Shown: positions 7,162 to 13,222 of the stretch, in pieces
Layout of the letters: every line of letters begins with the position of its first letter
Numbering within the stretch: the stretch's first letter is position 1
NCBI GenBank assembly: GCA_947177515.1
Contig: CAMWUU010000026.1
Span: forward strand, 1-16,136
DNA length: 16,136 bases
Direction of reading: 5' to 3'
DNA from: an uncultured Lachnospiraceae bacterium
GTDB lineage: Bacteria; Bacillota; Clostridia; Lachnospirales; Lachnospiraceae
Position numbers and translations under genes: made by a program
Notes under the pieces: model-generated
Told to the model about the DNA's origin: nothing
Database searches by the model: none
What the model saw: only the letters and a program-made list of their open reading frames with translations

Positions 7162-7486
7162 AGGCAAAGTCCTCCTGCATCCCATTCATAATGGCAGCGA
7201 TCATCTGGATGGTGTCCAGCAGCTCATCGTTCACGCCCTGTCCAGCTTCAATCTTGCGCAGCTCGTCCAGAACAGCGGCCAGCTGGTCCCGCAGCGCCTT
7301 GTAAACCCTGGGGTTTCCCTGGACCACCACATCCCGGCAAAGCAGCCGCCGGATGATGTAATTCTGCTTGGTCAGGCCGGTGAGCTTCACCGCCGTCTCG
7401 ATCTGGGTGTCCTCCTCCGGGGAGACCCGGAAAGCCACGGTCTTGTTCCTCCAACGGTTGTGCTTGTCCAAATTCTTTGCTGACAT
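7151..7486 (-). CDS. MobC/NikA-like relaxosome accessory protein
   Basis: A 111-aa basic protein with a ribbon-helix-helix start: KTVAFRVSPEEDTQIETAVKLTG followed by LTKQNYIIRRLL, and a helical C-terminal half (YKALRDQLAAVLDELRKIE). This matches the MobC/NikA-like accessory proteins that bind oriT and help a relaxase, although many elements carry such proteins without a proven mobilisation role. A GGGGC ribosome binding site lies about 8 bases before the ATG; the integrase stop lies within that spacer, 2 bp upstream. Its stop overlaps the start of the RepA-like ATPase. No relaxase follows in the window, so it may act with a relaxase outside the window or supplied in trans. Confidence 0.78.
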   Translation of the reverse strand: MSAKNLDKHNRWRNKTVAFRVSPEEDTQIETAVKLTGLTKQNYIIRRLLCRDVVVQGNPRVYKALRDQLAAVLDELRKIEAGQGVNDELLDTIQMIAAIMNGMQEDFAYDR

Positions 7487-7488
7487 TT

Positions 7489-8562
7489 TTAATTGCCCCT
7501 TTCCATGTTCAATTTGTCTGCCATTTCCGCCTGCTTGGACGGAAACAGGTGTGCGTAGTTGTAAGTGATGTCAATGCTCTCATGGCTCACTCGGTTCGCG
7601 ATGGCCGTGGCAGAGAACCCCATGTCGATCAGAAGTGAAACCGCGCTGTGACGAATATCGTGGATTCTGATACGCGGTACTCCCGCTTCTTTGGCTCCCC
7701 GGTCCATCTCCCGGTGGAGATAACTCTTGGTGACGGTGAACATCCGGTCATCCGGCCCGATGCCGTAAAGCATTTTGATGTAATCCTGGATTTCCTCAGC
7801 CAGAAATTGCGGCATGGTGATGACCCGATTTCTCTTTTCCGTCTTGGGGGTGGTAATCAGGTCCTCGCCGTTCAGACGCTGATAGGACTTGTTGATAGAC
7901 ACGGTGCGCTTCTCAAAGTCAAAGTCCGCCGGGGTCAGAGCCAGCAGCTCCCCCTCCCGGATACCGCACCAGTAGAGCATCTCAAAGGCGTAGAAGGATA
8001 GCGGCTTGTCCATCATCACCTCGGCAAATTTCAGGTACTGCTCCTTGGTCCAGAACATCATCTCCCGGTTTTTCTTTTTGCCCATGCTGCCCGCCTTCTT
8101 GCAGGGATTCTCCCGGAGGTTGTAGTACCGAACCGCGTGGTTGAAGATGGCGCTGAGCTGGTTGTGAACCGTTTTCAGGTACACCGGAGAGTAGGGCTTG
8201 CCATTCTCGTCCTTGTGGTTCAGCATCTCGTTCTGCCAGGTGATAATCTGCTGGGCAGTGATGTTACACATTTTCAGCTTGCCGAAGTAGGGTAGCAGCT
8301 TGGTGCGGATGATGTGATCCTTGGTGGCTCAGGTGTTTTCCTTGAGCCGGGTCTTCATATCCGCCGTGTAGAGATCCACGAAGCTCTTAAAGGTCATGTC
8401 CAGATCAGCGCTGGTCTTGTTGAGCTGTTCGCGCTCCCAGGCTTGTGCCTCCCGTTTGGTCTTGAAGCCCCGCTTCTGGGTCTGCTTGCGCTCGCCGTTC
8501 CAGTCAGTGTAGCGGTAGACCGCCCGCCAGGTGTTTGACTTTTCTTCCTTATAGACTGCCAT
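7489..8562 (-). pseudogene. Tyrosine integrase interrupted by one in-frame TGA
   Basis: Reading from the ATG at 8562 (AAAGGAGGG six bases upstream), the frame is a full tyrosine recombinase of 357 codons except for a TGA at 8329-8331 (codon 78). Residues 1-77 carry the N-terminal arm-binding domain (YKEEKSNTWRAVYRYTDWNG). After the stop the same frame continues with the core-binding and catalytic domains. The catalytic set is intact: R202 (WCGIREGE), K240 (TPKTEK), H301 and R304 (IHDIRHSA), H327 (RVSHES) and Y336 (YNYAH). There is no frameshift. The residue replaced is probably Trp (TGG to TGA). An internal ATG at 8271 has no Shine-Dalgarno. Thus the gene looks inactive unless the stop is read through or is a sequencing error. 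Confidence 0.88.
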
Positions 8563-8564
8563 GA

Positions 8565-8759
8565 TTAGCCCTCCTTTCCCGTCTTGCCATAGCAAAACTT
8601 CTCCATGAAAAAGTTCCGATTGACCCGCCCGGAGATGGTCAGATAGCCCTTCTCACGGAGTTCGGCGTTGAGCTTGTGGATCACCTTGTAGGCGTGGGAC
8701 TTGGAGATGCCCAGCTCCTGGGCCACTTCCTCCACGCGCATAAAGTTTTGTGCCTGCAT
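8565..8759 (-). CDS. xis: Excisionase-like helix-turn-helix protein
   Basis: A 64-aa protein with an HTH_17/excisionase-like fold: NFMRVEEVAQELGISKSHAYKVIHKL, then GYLTISGRVNRNFFMEKF. The second segment matches the wing that lets such proteins bind and bend att DNA, favouring excision. I chose the ATG at 8757-8759 (AAGGAAGG eight bases upstream); an upstream GTG at 8768 overlaps that site. It ends 2 bp before the integrase ATG, the usual xis-int pairing, and is served by the promoter at 8925-8953. A small out-of-frame leader ORF (8681-8815) overlaps its start. The symbol is given by role and position, not by direct homology search. Confidence 0.82.
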   Translation of the reverse strand: MQAQNFMRVEEVAQELGISKSHAYKVIHKLNAELREKGYLTISGRVNRNFFMEKFCYGKTGKEG

Positions 8760-8815
8760 TGAAAACACCTTCCTTTCTTCTTTGATGGCTGCTGCGGATG
8801 GATATTGTGTTCCAT
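8681..8815 (-). CDS. Possible leader ORF overlapping xis in another frame
   Basis: An ATG at 8813-8815 has an excellent GAGGAGG Shine-Dalgarno 5-6 bases upstream, better than that of xis. It opens a 44-codon frame beginning MEHNIHPQQPSKKKGRCFQC and overlaps the first third of xis in a different frame. Ribosomes starting here would pass across the xis start region, so it could tune xis-int translation. A slippery-looking A/G-rich run (AAGAAGAAAGGAAGG) lies before the xis ATG, so a frameshift into xis is possible. The C-terminal part has shadow-like composition. Expression is unproven. Confidence 0.35.
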   Translation of the reverse strand: MEHNIHPQQPSKKKGRCFQCRHKTLCAWRKWPRSWASPSPTPTR

Positions 8816-8897
8816 AAATGCCTCCTCACTTTCGTCCGCCACTTTTTTCCCGGATGTATAACCAGGGCTTGCGGCAGTTCTTTTTTATTTATCAGTT

Positions 8898-9024
8898 CTA
8901 AGCTATTATGCTTAGTCCATTGTCATTATACTAAGCAAAATAGCTTGTGTCAATCGGAGCACGCAAAATAAATTAAATAAAATTGTTTAGGATTCTCTTG
9001 ACTTTACTAAGCATTTCTGCTACG
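8898..9024. promoter_or_regulatory. Three operator-like dyads CTAAGC-N6-GCTTAG
   Basis: O1 at 8898-8915 is perfect (CTAAGC TATTAT GCTTAG). O2 at 8931-8948 (CTAAGC AAAATA GCTTGT) and O3 at 9007-9024 (CTAAGC ATTTCT GCTACG) keep the left half-site exactly, match the right half at 4 of 6, and keep the same 18-bp geometry. O2 lies between -35 and -10 of the xis-int promoter, O1 just downstream of its start, and O3 between -35 and -10 of the rightward promoter. They are likely targets of the XRE protein at 9062-9550. Confidence 0.72.
8925..8953 (-). promoter_or_regulatory. Consensus promoter for xis-int
   Basis: On the minus strand a perfect TTGACA (8948-8953), a 17-bp spacer and a perfect TATAAT (8925-8930) drive leftward transcription from about 8918. 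The leader to the xis ATG is about 160 nt and includes the small leader ORF. One operator-like dyad (8931-8948) fills the spacer exactly and another (8898-8915) covers the transcription start region, so a strong promoter appears to be held under repression. Confidence 0.85.
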
Positions 9025-9026
9025 CT
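8998..9026 (+). promoter_or_regulatory. Rightward promoter of the XRE regulator
   Basis: TTGACT (8998-9003), a 17-bp spacer and TACGCT (9021-9026) lie about 35 bp before the XRE ATG. The -10 is weak. Operator-like dyad O3 sits almost exactly within the promoter, which would give autorepression. Confidence 0.6.
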
Positions 9027-9061
9027 TTTCCTAAGGACAACCAACGATTGGAGTTGATAAT

Positions 9062-9550
9062 ATGGCGATTGGCGAACGGATTCACTTTTTCCGTCTCCTG
9101 CGGGGGATGACACAGAAATATCTGGGCATGGCGCTGGGCTTCCCGGAGAAGTCTGCCGATGTGCGCTTGGCACAGTATGAAACAGGATCAAGAACCCCTA
9201 AGGCAGACCTTACCGCCGCCTTAGCCCAGGTACTGGATGTCTCTCCCCATGCCCTCTCCGTCCCGGACATAGACTCCTATGTAGGGCTCATGCACACCCT
9301 GTTTACCCTGGAGGATAACTACGGGCTCAAGATCAGCGAGACGGATGGAGAAGTCTGCTTGAAGGTTGATGTGCGGAAGAGCAAGGACGCTGCTCGGTTG
9401 CATGAGATGCTTTGCTCCTGGCAACAGGCCGCTGCCATGCTGGAGGCGGGTGAAATCTCCAAAGAGGCTTACGACAAGTGGCGCTACCATTACCCGGAGT
9501 TTGATAAGGCTCAACCCTATGTGAAGGTGCCGCCCCAGGACCTCTTTTGA
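9062..9550 (+). CDS. XRE-family regulator of the element (putative xis-int repressor)
   Basis: A 162-aa protein with an N-terminal Cro/CI helix-turn-helix (about residues 5-57: IHFFRLLRGMTQKYLGMALG, RLAQYETGSRTPKADLTAAL) and a C-terminal domain of about 100 residues (GLKISETDGEVCLKVDVRKS, AAMLEAGEISKEAYDKWRYHYPE) with no known enzyme motif. GGAG lies 8 bases before the ATG. It is the only plus-strand gene in the element, divergent from xis-int, and separated from it by a promoter region with three identical-geometry dyads. By analogy with phage and ICE repressors it probably represses xis-int and itself. The C-terminal domain may sense an inducer or mediate dimerisation; neither is visible from sequence. 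Confidence 0.85.
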   Translation: MAIGERIHFFRLLRGMTQKYLGMALGFPEKSADVRLAQYETGSRTPKADLTAALAQVLDVSPHALSVPDIDSYVGLMHTLFTLEDNYGLKISETDGEVCLKVDVRKSKDAARLHEMLCSWQQAAAMLEAGEISKEAYDKWRYHYPEFDKAQPYVKVPPQDLF

Positions 9551-9608
9551 CCCGCTCACTTGTAGGCCACGGGAAAGGCCGTTTGTTGCACAAAATAATA
9601 ATAAAAAG

Positions 9609-9654
9609 AAAAAGAGAGCTAACTGACTAATCAAAATCAGTTAGCTCTCTTTTT
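9609..9654. terminator. Bidirectional rho-independent terminator
   Basis: A perfect 18-bp stem (arms 9609-9626 and 9637-9654) around a 10-nt loop ends in a T-run on both strands because the stem itself begins with AAAAA and ends with TTTTT. It lies 58 bp after the plus-strand regulator gene and, on the minus strand, about 95 bp past the guaA stop, where it is followed by a further T-rich run. It can therefore end both transcripts. Confidence 0.92.
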
Positions 9655-9671
9655 ATGAATAATGAAAAAAT

Positions 9672-9689
9672 GTTGCCAAATCGTTGCCA
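9672..9689. repeat. 11-bp-spaced direct repeat, candidate integrase arm sites
   Basis: GTTGCCA occurs at 9672-9678 and 9683-9689, exactly 11 bp apart (one helical turn), between the terminator and the guaA end. Short direct repeats in this position often bind the N-terminal arm domain of a tyrosine integrase. A related GTTGCAC is present near 9585. Function is inferred from position. Confidence 0.4.
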
Positions 9690-9747
9690 CAGAGGGGACT
9701 AAGCCCTGCAAAACCCAGTCATATCAAGGCCTTTCCGTTCCCTGAAA

Positions 9748-9759
9748 TCATTCCCACTC
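9748..9759. other. Probable attachment-site core at the guaA 3' end
   Basis: On the minus strand GAGTGGGAATGA encodes the last residues and stop of GuaA (E-W-E-stop). The guaA 3' end is a known integration site for Tn5801-like and other elements, with a core around GAGTGGGAAT. Host-type sequence lies to the right and element-type genes to the left, so the junction must be near here. The matching copy at the other end is outside the window, so the exact core cannot be fixed. Confidence 0.55.
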
Positions 9760-11289
9760 AATCGTCGCCGGCGGCTTCCCCGTACAATCATACATTACCC
9801 GGTTAACCCCCTTCACCTCATTCACAATCCTCCCCGCAACCTTCCCAAGCACCTCCCACGGAATCTGTGCTGCTTCCGCCGTCATAAAATCACTCGTCGT
9901 CACCGCCCTTAACGCCACGGCATAATCATACGTCCTCTCATCCCCCATAACTCCCACACTTCGCATATTCGTCAGCGCGGCGAAATACTGCCCAAGCTCT
10001 TTGTCCACTCCGGCTTTCGCGATCTCCTCGCGGTAAATCGCATCCGCATCCTGTACCATCCGAACTTTCTCCGCCGTCACTTCCCCGATAATCCGGATGC
10101 CAAGTCCCGGTCCTGGGAATGGTTGACGGAATACCAGATGCAAAGGAATCCCAAGCTCTAATCCCGCTTTGCGTACCTCGTCTTTAAACAGCAGGCGCAG
10201 CGGCTCGATAATCTCCTTAAAATCCACACAATCCGGCAGCCCGCCTACATTATGGTGCGATTTGATCACGGCGGATTTGCCAAGCCCACTCTCGATCACA
10301 TCCGGATAGATTGTGCCCTGCACAAGATAATCCACCGCCCCAATCTTTTTTGCTTCCTCCTCGAATACACGGATAAACTCCTCACCGATAATCTTACGCT
10401 TCTGCTCCGGCTCAGTCACCCCGGCAAGTTTCGCGTAAAAGCGCTCCTGCGCATTGACGCGGATGAAATTCAGCTCGTATGGACCACTTGGTCCAAAAAC
10501 CGCCTCGACCTCATCCCCCTCATTTTTGCGCAGCAAACCATGATCAACAAACACACAGGTAAGCTGGTTTCCGATTGCCTTTGAAAGTAATACCGCCGCC
10601 ACAGAAGAATCCACACCGCCGGAAAGCGCACAGAGCACCTTGCCGCTTCCTACTTTTTCACGCAGTTGAGTTATTGTAGTTTCCACAAAGGAAGACATTT
10701 TCCAGTCGCCTGTGCATCCACAGATCTTATATACAAAATTTGAGAGCATCTGCATACCCTGTTTGGTGTGCATAACCTCTGGATGAAATTGCGTTGCATA
10801 CAGTTTTCGCCCAGGACATGCCATGGCAGCTACCGGGCAGACAGGGGTGTGCGCTGTGATGACAAATCCTTTTGGTGCTTTCGCAATATAATTTGTATGG
10901 CTCATCCAACAGATTGTCCTCCCCTCAACGCCCTCAAAAAGAATGTCGGAGGTTTCTACATCAACCTCCGTCTTTCCATATTCGCTGACTGGGGCAGTCG
11001 CCACGTCGCCGCCAAGCATATATGCCATAAGCTGGGCACCATAGCAAATGCCAAGAATCGGGATACTAAGATCAAAAAGCTCCTTTGGGCAGCGCAGGGA
11101 CTCTTCCTTGTAAACATTGTCCGGTCCCCCGGTAAAGATAATGCCCCTTGGATTCATTTCCCGGATTTTTTCAAGGCTCAACGTGTGAGGATATACCTCA
11201 CAGTATACATTGCATTCCCTTACCCTGCGCGCAATCAACTGGTTATACTGCCCGCCAAAATCCATTACAATGATCATTTCCTTTTCCAT
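9748..11289 (-). CDS. guaA: GMP synthase (glutamine-hydrolysing)
   Basis: A full 513-aa GuaA, which aminates XMP to GMP with glutamine and ATP in the last step of guanine nucleotide synthesis. The N-terminal class I amidotransferase (about 1-190) has the catalytic Cys82 (GICYGAQ), His169 and Glu171 (QFHPEVMH). The ATP pyrophosphatase domain has the PP-loop SGGVDSS (about 223-229). The C-terminal dimerisation domain has QPFPGPGLGIRI and ends CTGKPPATIEWE. I chose the ATG at 11287-11289 (GGAGGG eight bases upstream) rather than an in-frame ATG 27 bases earlier without a Shine-Dalgarno. The element inserted at its 3' end leaves the coding sequence whole. The 200 bp upstream contain no recognisable purine riboswitch. 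Confidence 0.97.
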   Translation of the reverse strand: MEKEMIIVMDFGGQYNQLIARRVRECNVYCEVYPHTLSLEKIREMNPRGIIFTGGPDNVYKEESLRCPKELFDLSIPILGICYGAQLMAYMLGGDVATAPVSEYGKTEVDVETSDILFEGVEGRTICWMSHTNYIAKAPKGFVITAHTPVCPVAAMACPGRKLYATQFHPEVMHTKQGMQMLSNFVYKICGCTGDWKMSSFVETTITQLREKVGSGKVLCALSGGVDSSVAAVLLSKAIGNQLTCVFVDHGLLRKNEGDEVEAVFGPSGPYELNFIRVNAQERFYAKLAGVTEPEQKRKIIGEEFIRVFEEEAKKIGAVDYLVQGTIYPDVIESGLGKSAVIKSHHNVGGLPDCVDFKEIIEPLRLLFKDEVRKAGLELGIPLHLVFRQPFPGPGLGIRIIGEVTAEKVRMVQDADAIYREEIAKAGVDKELGQYFAALTNMRSVGVMGDERTYDYAVALRAVTTSDFMTAEAAQIPWEVLGKVAGRIVNEVKGVNRVMYDCTGKPPATIEWE

Positions 11290-11491
11290 CTTACTATCCC
11301 TCCATCGTTTTCTCATTATCCAGACAATCCTGTCCTCCCCATCCTGCTAACGGCTGGACGCTTATTTTTTCCCATTCTACTACAAAATCTTCATTTATTC
11401 CAGCCCTAAAATAAAATTTTTGAAAAATGGTGAAATATACTGCACCTTCTCCTGCAAATCACGCTCACATTAAAATCTATTTTGCCCCCAA

Positions 11492-12271
11492 TCAACTCCT
11501 TGCTACAATCACTTCCACCCCCGCCTCCCTAAAGGTCTTTAGCTCCTTTTTGCACAGGTCTTTGTCCGTAACCAGCACATCCAGTTTTTCAATATCACAG
11601 TTACAGATAACCTCACTTTTCCCACTTTTTTCTGCTGAATATAATCCGTACACTTTTCCTGAATTTTGAATTATCCTATTGATCCATTCTGTATTGTGTG
11701 ACCCCTGAACAAAAAATCCAAATTCTGATGATATGTCGCCAGAAGTAATAAAACATTTATCAAAGTGAAGGCGCTCTATAATCCCCGATGAAAATCCATC
11801 GTAAAAAGAGTTGTCCGTTCTCATTTCCCCACCAACAAGGATAGCTGTAATATTTTCTTTTTTGTGCAGTTCACTGGCAACTTCAGCAGAATTGGTCACA
11901 ACTGTAAAAATTTGATTGTTAGTCATATTCTGCGCCATCCGATAACCGATATCCCCCGCTGTTACAAAAACAACTTCCCGCCATTTAATTTCGGCGATTG
12001 CACGCTTTGCAATCGCAAGGTAATGATCTTCCACGGTTTTCTTGCACTCTTTTCCTAGCTGTTTATCAAACTGCCCATCCCATCCAACATTGCACTTTAT
12101 AATAGCTCCGCCATGCGTGCGTCTTAACAGTCCTTTTTCTTCCAGAATCCGAAGATCACGTTTTGCTGAATCATAGCTGATGCCAAATCGCGCTTTGATC
12201 TCACTAGTTGTAATACTTCCCTCCTGTGTTAGTAGTTCCAAAATCGTCCTGTGACGCTCTTCAATAAACAT
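11492..12271 (-). CDS. DeoR-family transcriptional regulator
   Basis: A 259-aa regulator. The N-terminal DeoR-type winged helix-turn-helix (about 1-58) reads RHRTILELLTQEGSITTSEI, GISYDSAKRDLRILEEKGLLRRTHGGA. The C-terminal DeoRC sugar-phosphate-sensing domain (about 75-235) includes VTNSAEVASELHK, AILVGGEMR and the segment SGDISSEFGFFVQG. Such proteins usually bind phosphorylated sugars and repress a neighbouring sugar operon, but no sugar genes are next to it, so the target is unknown. AGGAG lies about 9 bases before the ATG. It starts 29 bp after the YfbR gene stop on the same strand and may share its transcript. Confidence 0.9.
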   Translation of the reverse strand: MFIEERHRTILELLTQEGSITTSEIKARFGISYDSAKRDLRILEEKGLLRRTHGGAIIKCNVGWDGQFDKQLGKECKKTVEDHYLAIAKRAIAEIKWREVVFVTAGDIGYRMAQNMTNNQIFTVVTNSAEVASELHKKENITAILVGGEMRTDNSFYDGFSSGIIERLHFDKCFITSGDISSEFGFFVQGSHNTEWINRIIQNSGKVYGLYSAEKSGKSEVICNCDIEKLDVLVTDKDLCKKELKTFREAGVEVIVARS

Positions 12272-12300
12272 AGTAAAAAACTCCTGTTGCCTGCATTCCT

Positions 12301-12891
12301 TTATCCTTCAGCCCCCAATTCGTCCAATGTCTTCCCATAAGCAGGCAGAAAATCCCGCATAAAATCTTCCACCTCCACCAATTCCATCCTGTGTAAAGCA
12401 ATCACAGTGGTTTCCTTTGCACTCCGGAAATCTGTATTTCCAGTTTTTTCCTCCTCAATACATTTAATCAGTGCTGACAGTTTATCTGCTGCCTTGACCA
12501 GTCTACAAATATACTCCTCGCTTTCTGCAGGAAAAAAAATCGCCTCGTAATCCGGGCGCATTTCTTTTGGCAGCATCGAAAGTAACTGCCTCGCTGCCTT
12601 ATTCTCAATATCCTTAAACGCTCCCTGGATGCTTGCATTATAATACTTAATCGGTGTTGGCATATCACCGGTAATAATTTCAGTCGCATCATGATACAGC
12701 CCAATTAATGCCGCTTTCTGCGCATCCAATACTTTTCCATAACGGCGGTTCCCAATTACCGCCAGCGCGTGCGCCAGCATTGACACTTCTAAGGAATGTT
12801 CGCTTATGTTCTCCTTCATGGAATTGCGCATCAGCGCCCAGCGCTCAATATATTTCATTCTTGACATCATCGCATAAAAATCCTGTCCCAT
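12301..12891 (-). CDS. yfbR: HD-domain 5'-deoxynucleotidase, YfbR type
   Basis: A 196-aa HD phosphohydrolase very close in length and motif order to E. coli YfbR, which removes the phosphate from deoxyribonucleoside 5'-monophosphates. Visible are R17-W18 (IERWALMRN), metal ligands His32 (ISEHSLE), His67-Asp68 (LYHDATE), Glu71, Asp76 (TGDMPTPIKYYN) and Asp136 (KAADKLSALIKCIEE). GAGGG sits 6 bases before the ATG. It precedes the DeoR regulator by 29 bp. Role in nucleotide salvage or dNTP balance follows from the family; specificity is not visible here. Confidence 0.92.
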   Translation of the reverse strand: MGQDFYAMMSRMKYIERWALMRNSMKENISEHSLEVSMLAHALAVIGNRRYGKVLDAQKAALIGLYHDATEIITGDMPTPIKYYNASIQGAFKDIENKAARQLLSMLPKEMRPDYEAIFFPAESEEYICRLVKAADKLSALIKCIEEEKTGNTDFRSAKETTVIALHRMELVEVEDFMRDFLPAYGKTLDELGAEG

Positions 12892-12904
12892 TGTTTTCCC
12901 TCAT

Positions 12905-12964
12905 TTAAAATTCCACCACTTCCACACTTCCCTTTACATACATCTGCATCATTGACTTTAACAT
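12905..12964 (-). pseudogene. Stump of a VOC/PhnB-like gene, or a short leader ORF
   Basis: A 19-codon frame just upstream of yfbR reads MLKSMMQMYVKGSVEVVEF, then stop. This resembles the N-terminus of VOC-superfamily PhnB-like proteins, which typically begin with a similar (M)LYVKxSVEAVEFY segment, but nothing of the rest of that protein follows. AAGGA lies about 4-5 bases upstream, so it may be translated. It could be the remnant of a deleted gene or an unrelated leader peptide ahead of yfbR. The match is short. Confidence 0.4.
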
Positions 12965-13000
12965 ATTTTCCTTCTTAATACAGCGAAAATCCTGTTCTTA

Positions 13001-13054
13001 ATGATCTAGTACTACAACGGACAATCATAAATGTTTGTTATAGTACTAGATCAT
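13001..13054. repeat. Perfect 14-bp inverted repeat in the uvrA-yfbR intergenic region
   Basis: Arms ATGATCTAGTACTA (13001-13014) and its exact complement (13041-13054) flank 26 bp; pairing extends three more bases after one mismatch. Each arm contains the palindrome TAGTACTA. There is no T-run on either side, so it is not a typical terminator. It may be a MITE-like or REP-like dispersed repeat, a folded RNA, or a protein-binding site. The rest of the 331-bp gap, 13055-13222, shows only weak inverted segments and no gene. Confidence 0.75.
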
Positions 13055-13222
13055 ACCCAGAATTCTTTCTGTACGTCCACGCTTCTTCTATCTTGCACTT
13101 CCAGTTATGCGGCGGCTCTCCTAAGCGCAGTTAATCCATTCCCCGTTCATACTTATGGCGCAAACCGCGCTGTAAAAGGGAAGCATAAAAACGGACAGCA
13201 GCGTTCTTTATTTCTCCCTTTC

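Noticed and set aside
7489..8271. Separate small integrase gene starting at 8271
   Set aside because: There is no Shine-Dalgarno before this ATG, and the upstream sequence continues the same frame to the stop codon, so it is the distal part of one broken gene.
11290..11491. Purine riboswitch upstream of guaA
   Set aside because: The expected conserved three-way-junction motifs are not visible. A weak TAGAAT-like -10 near 11374-11379 lacks a good -35.
13001..13054. Rho-independent terminator for uvrA
   Set aside because: Strong stem but no T-run on the minus strand after the stem, and the loop is too long.
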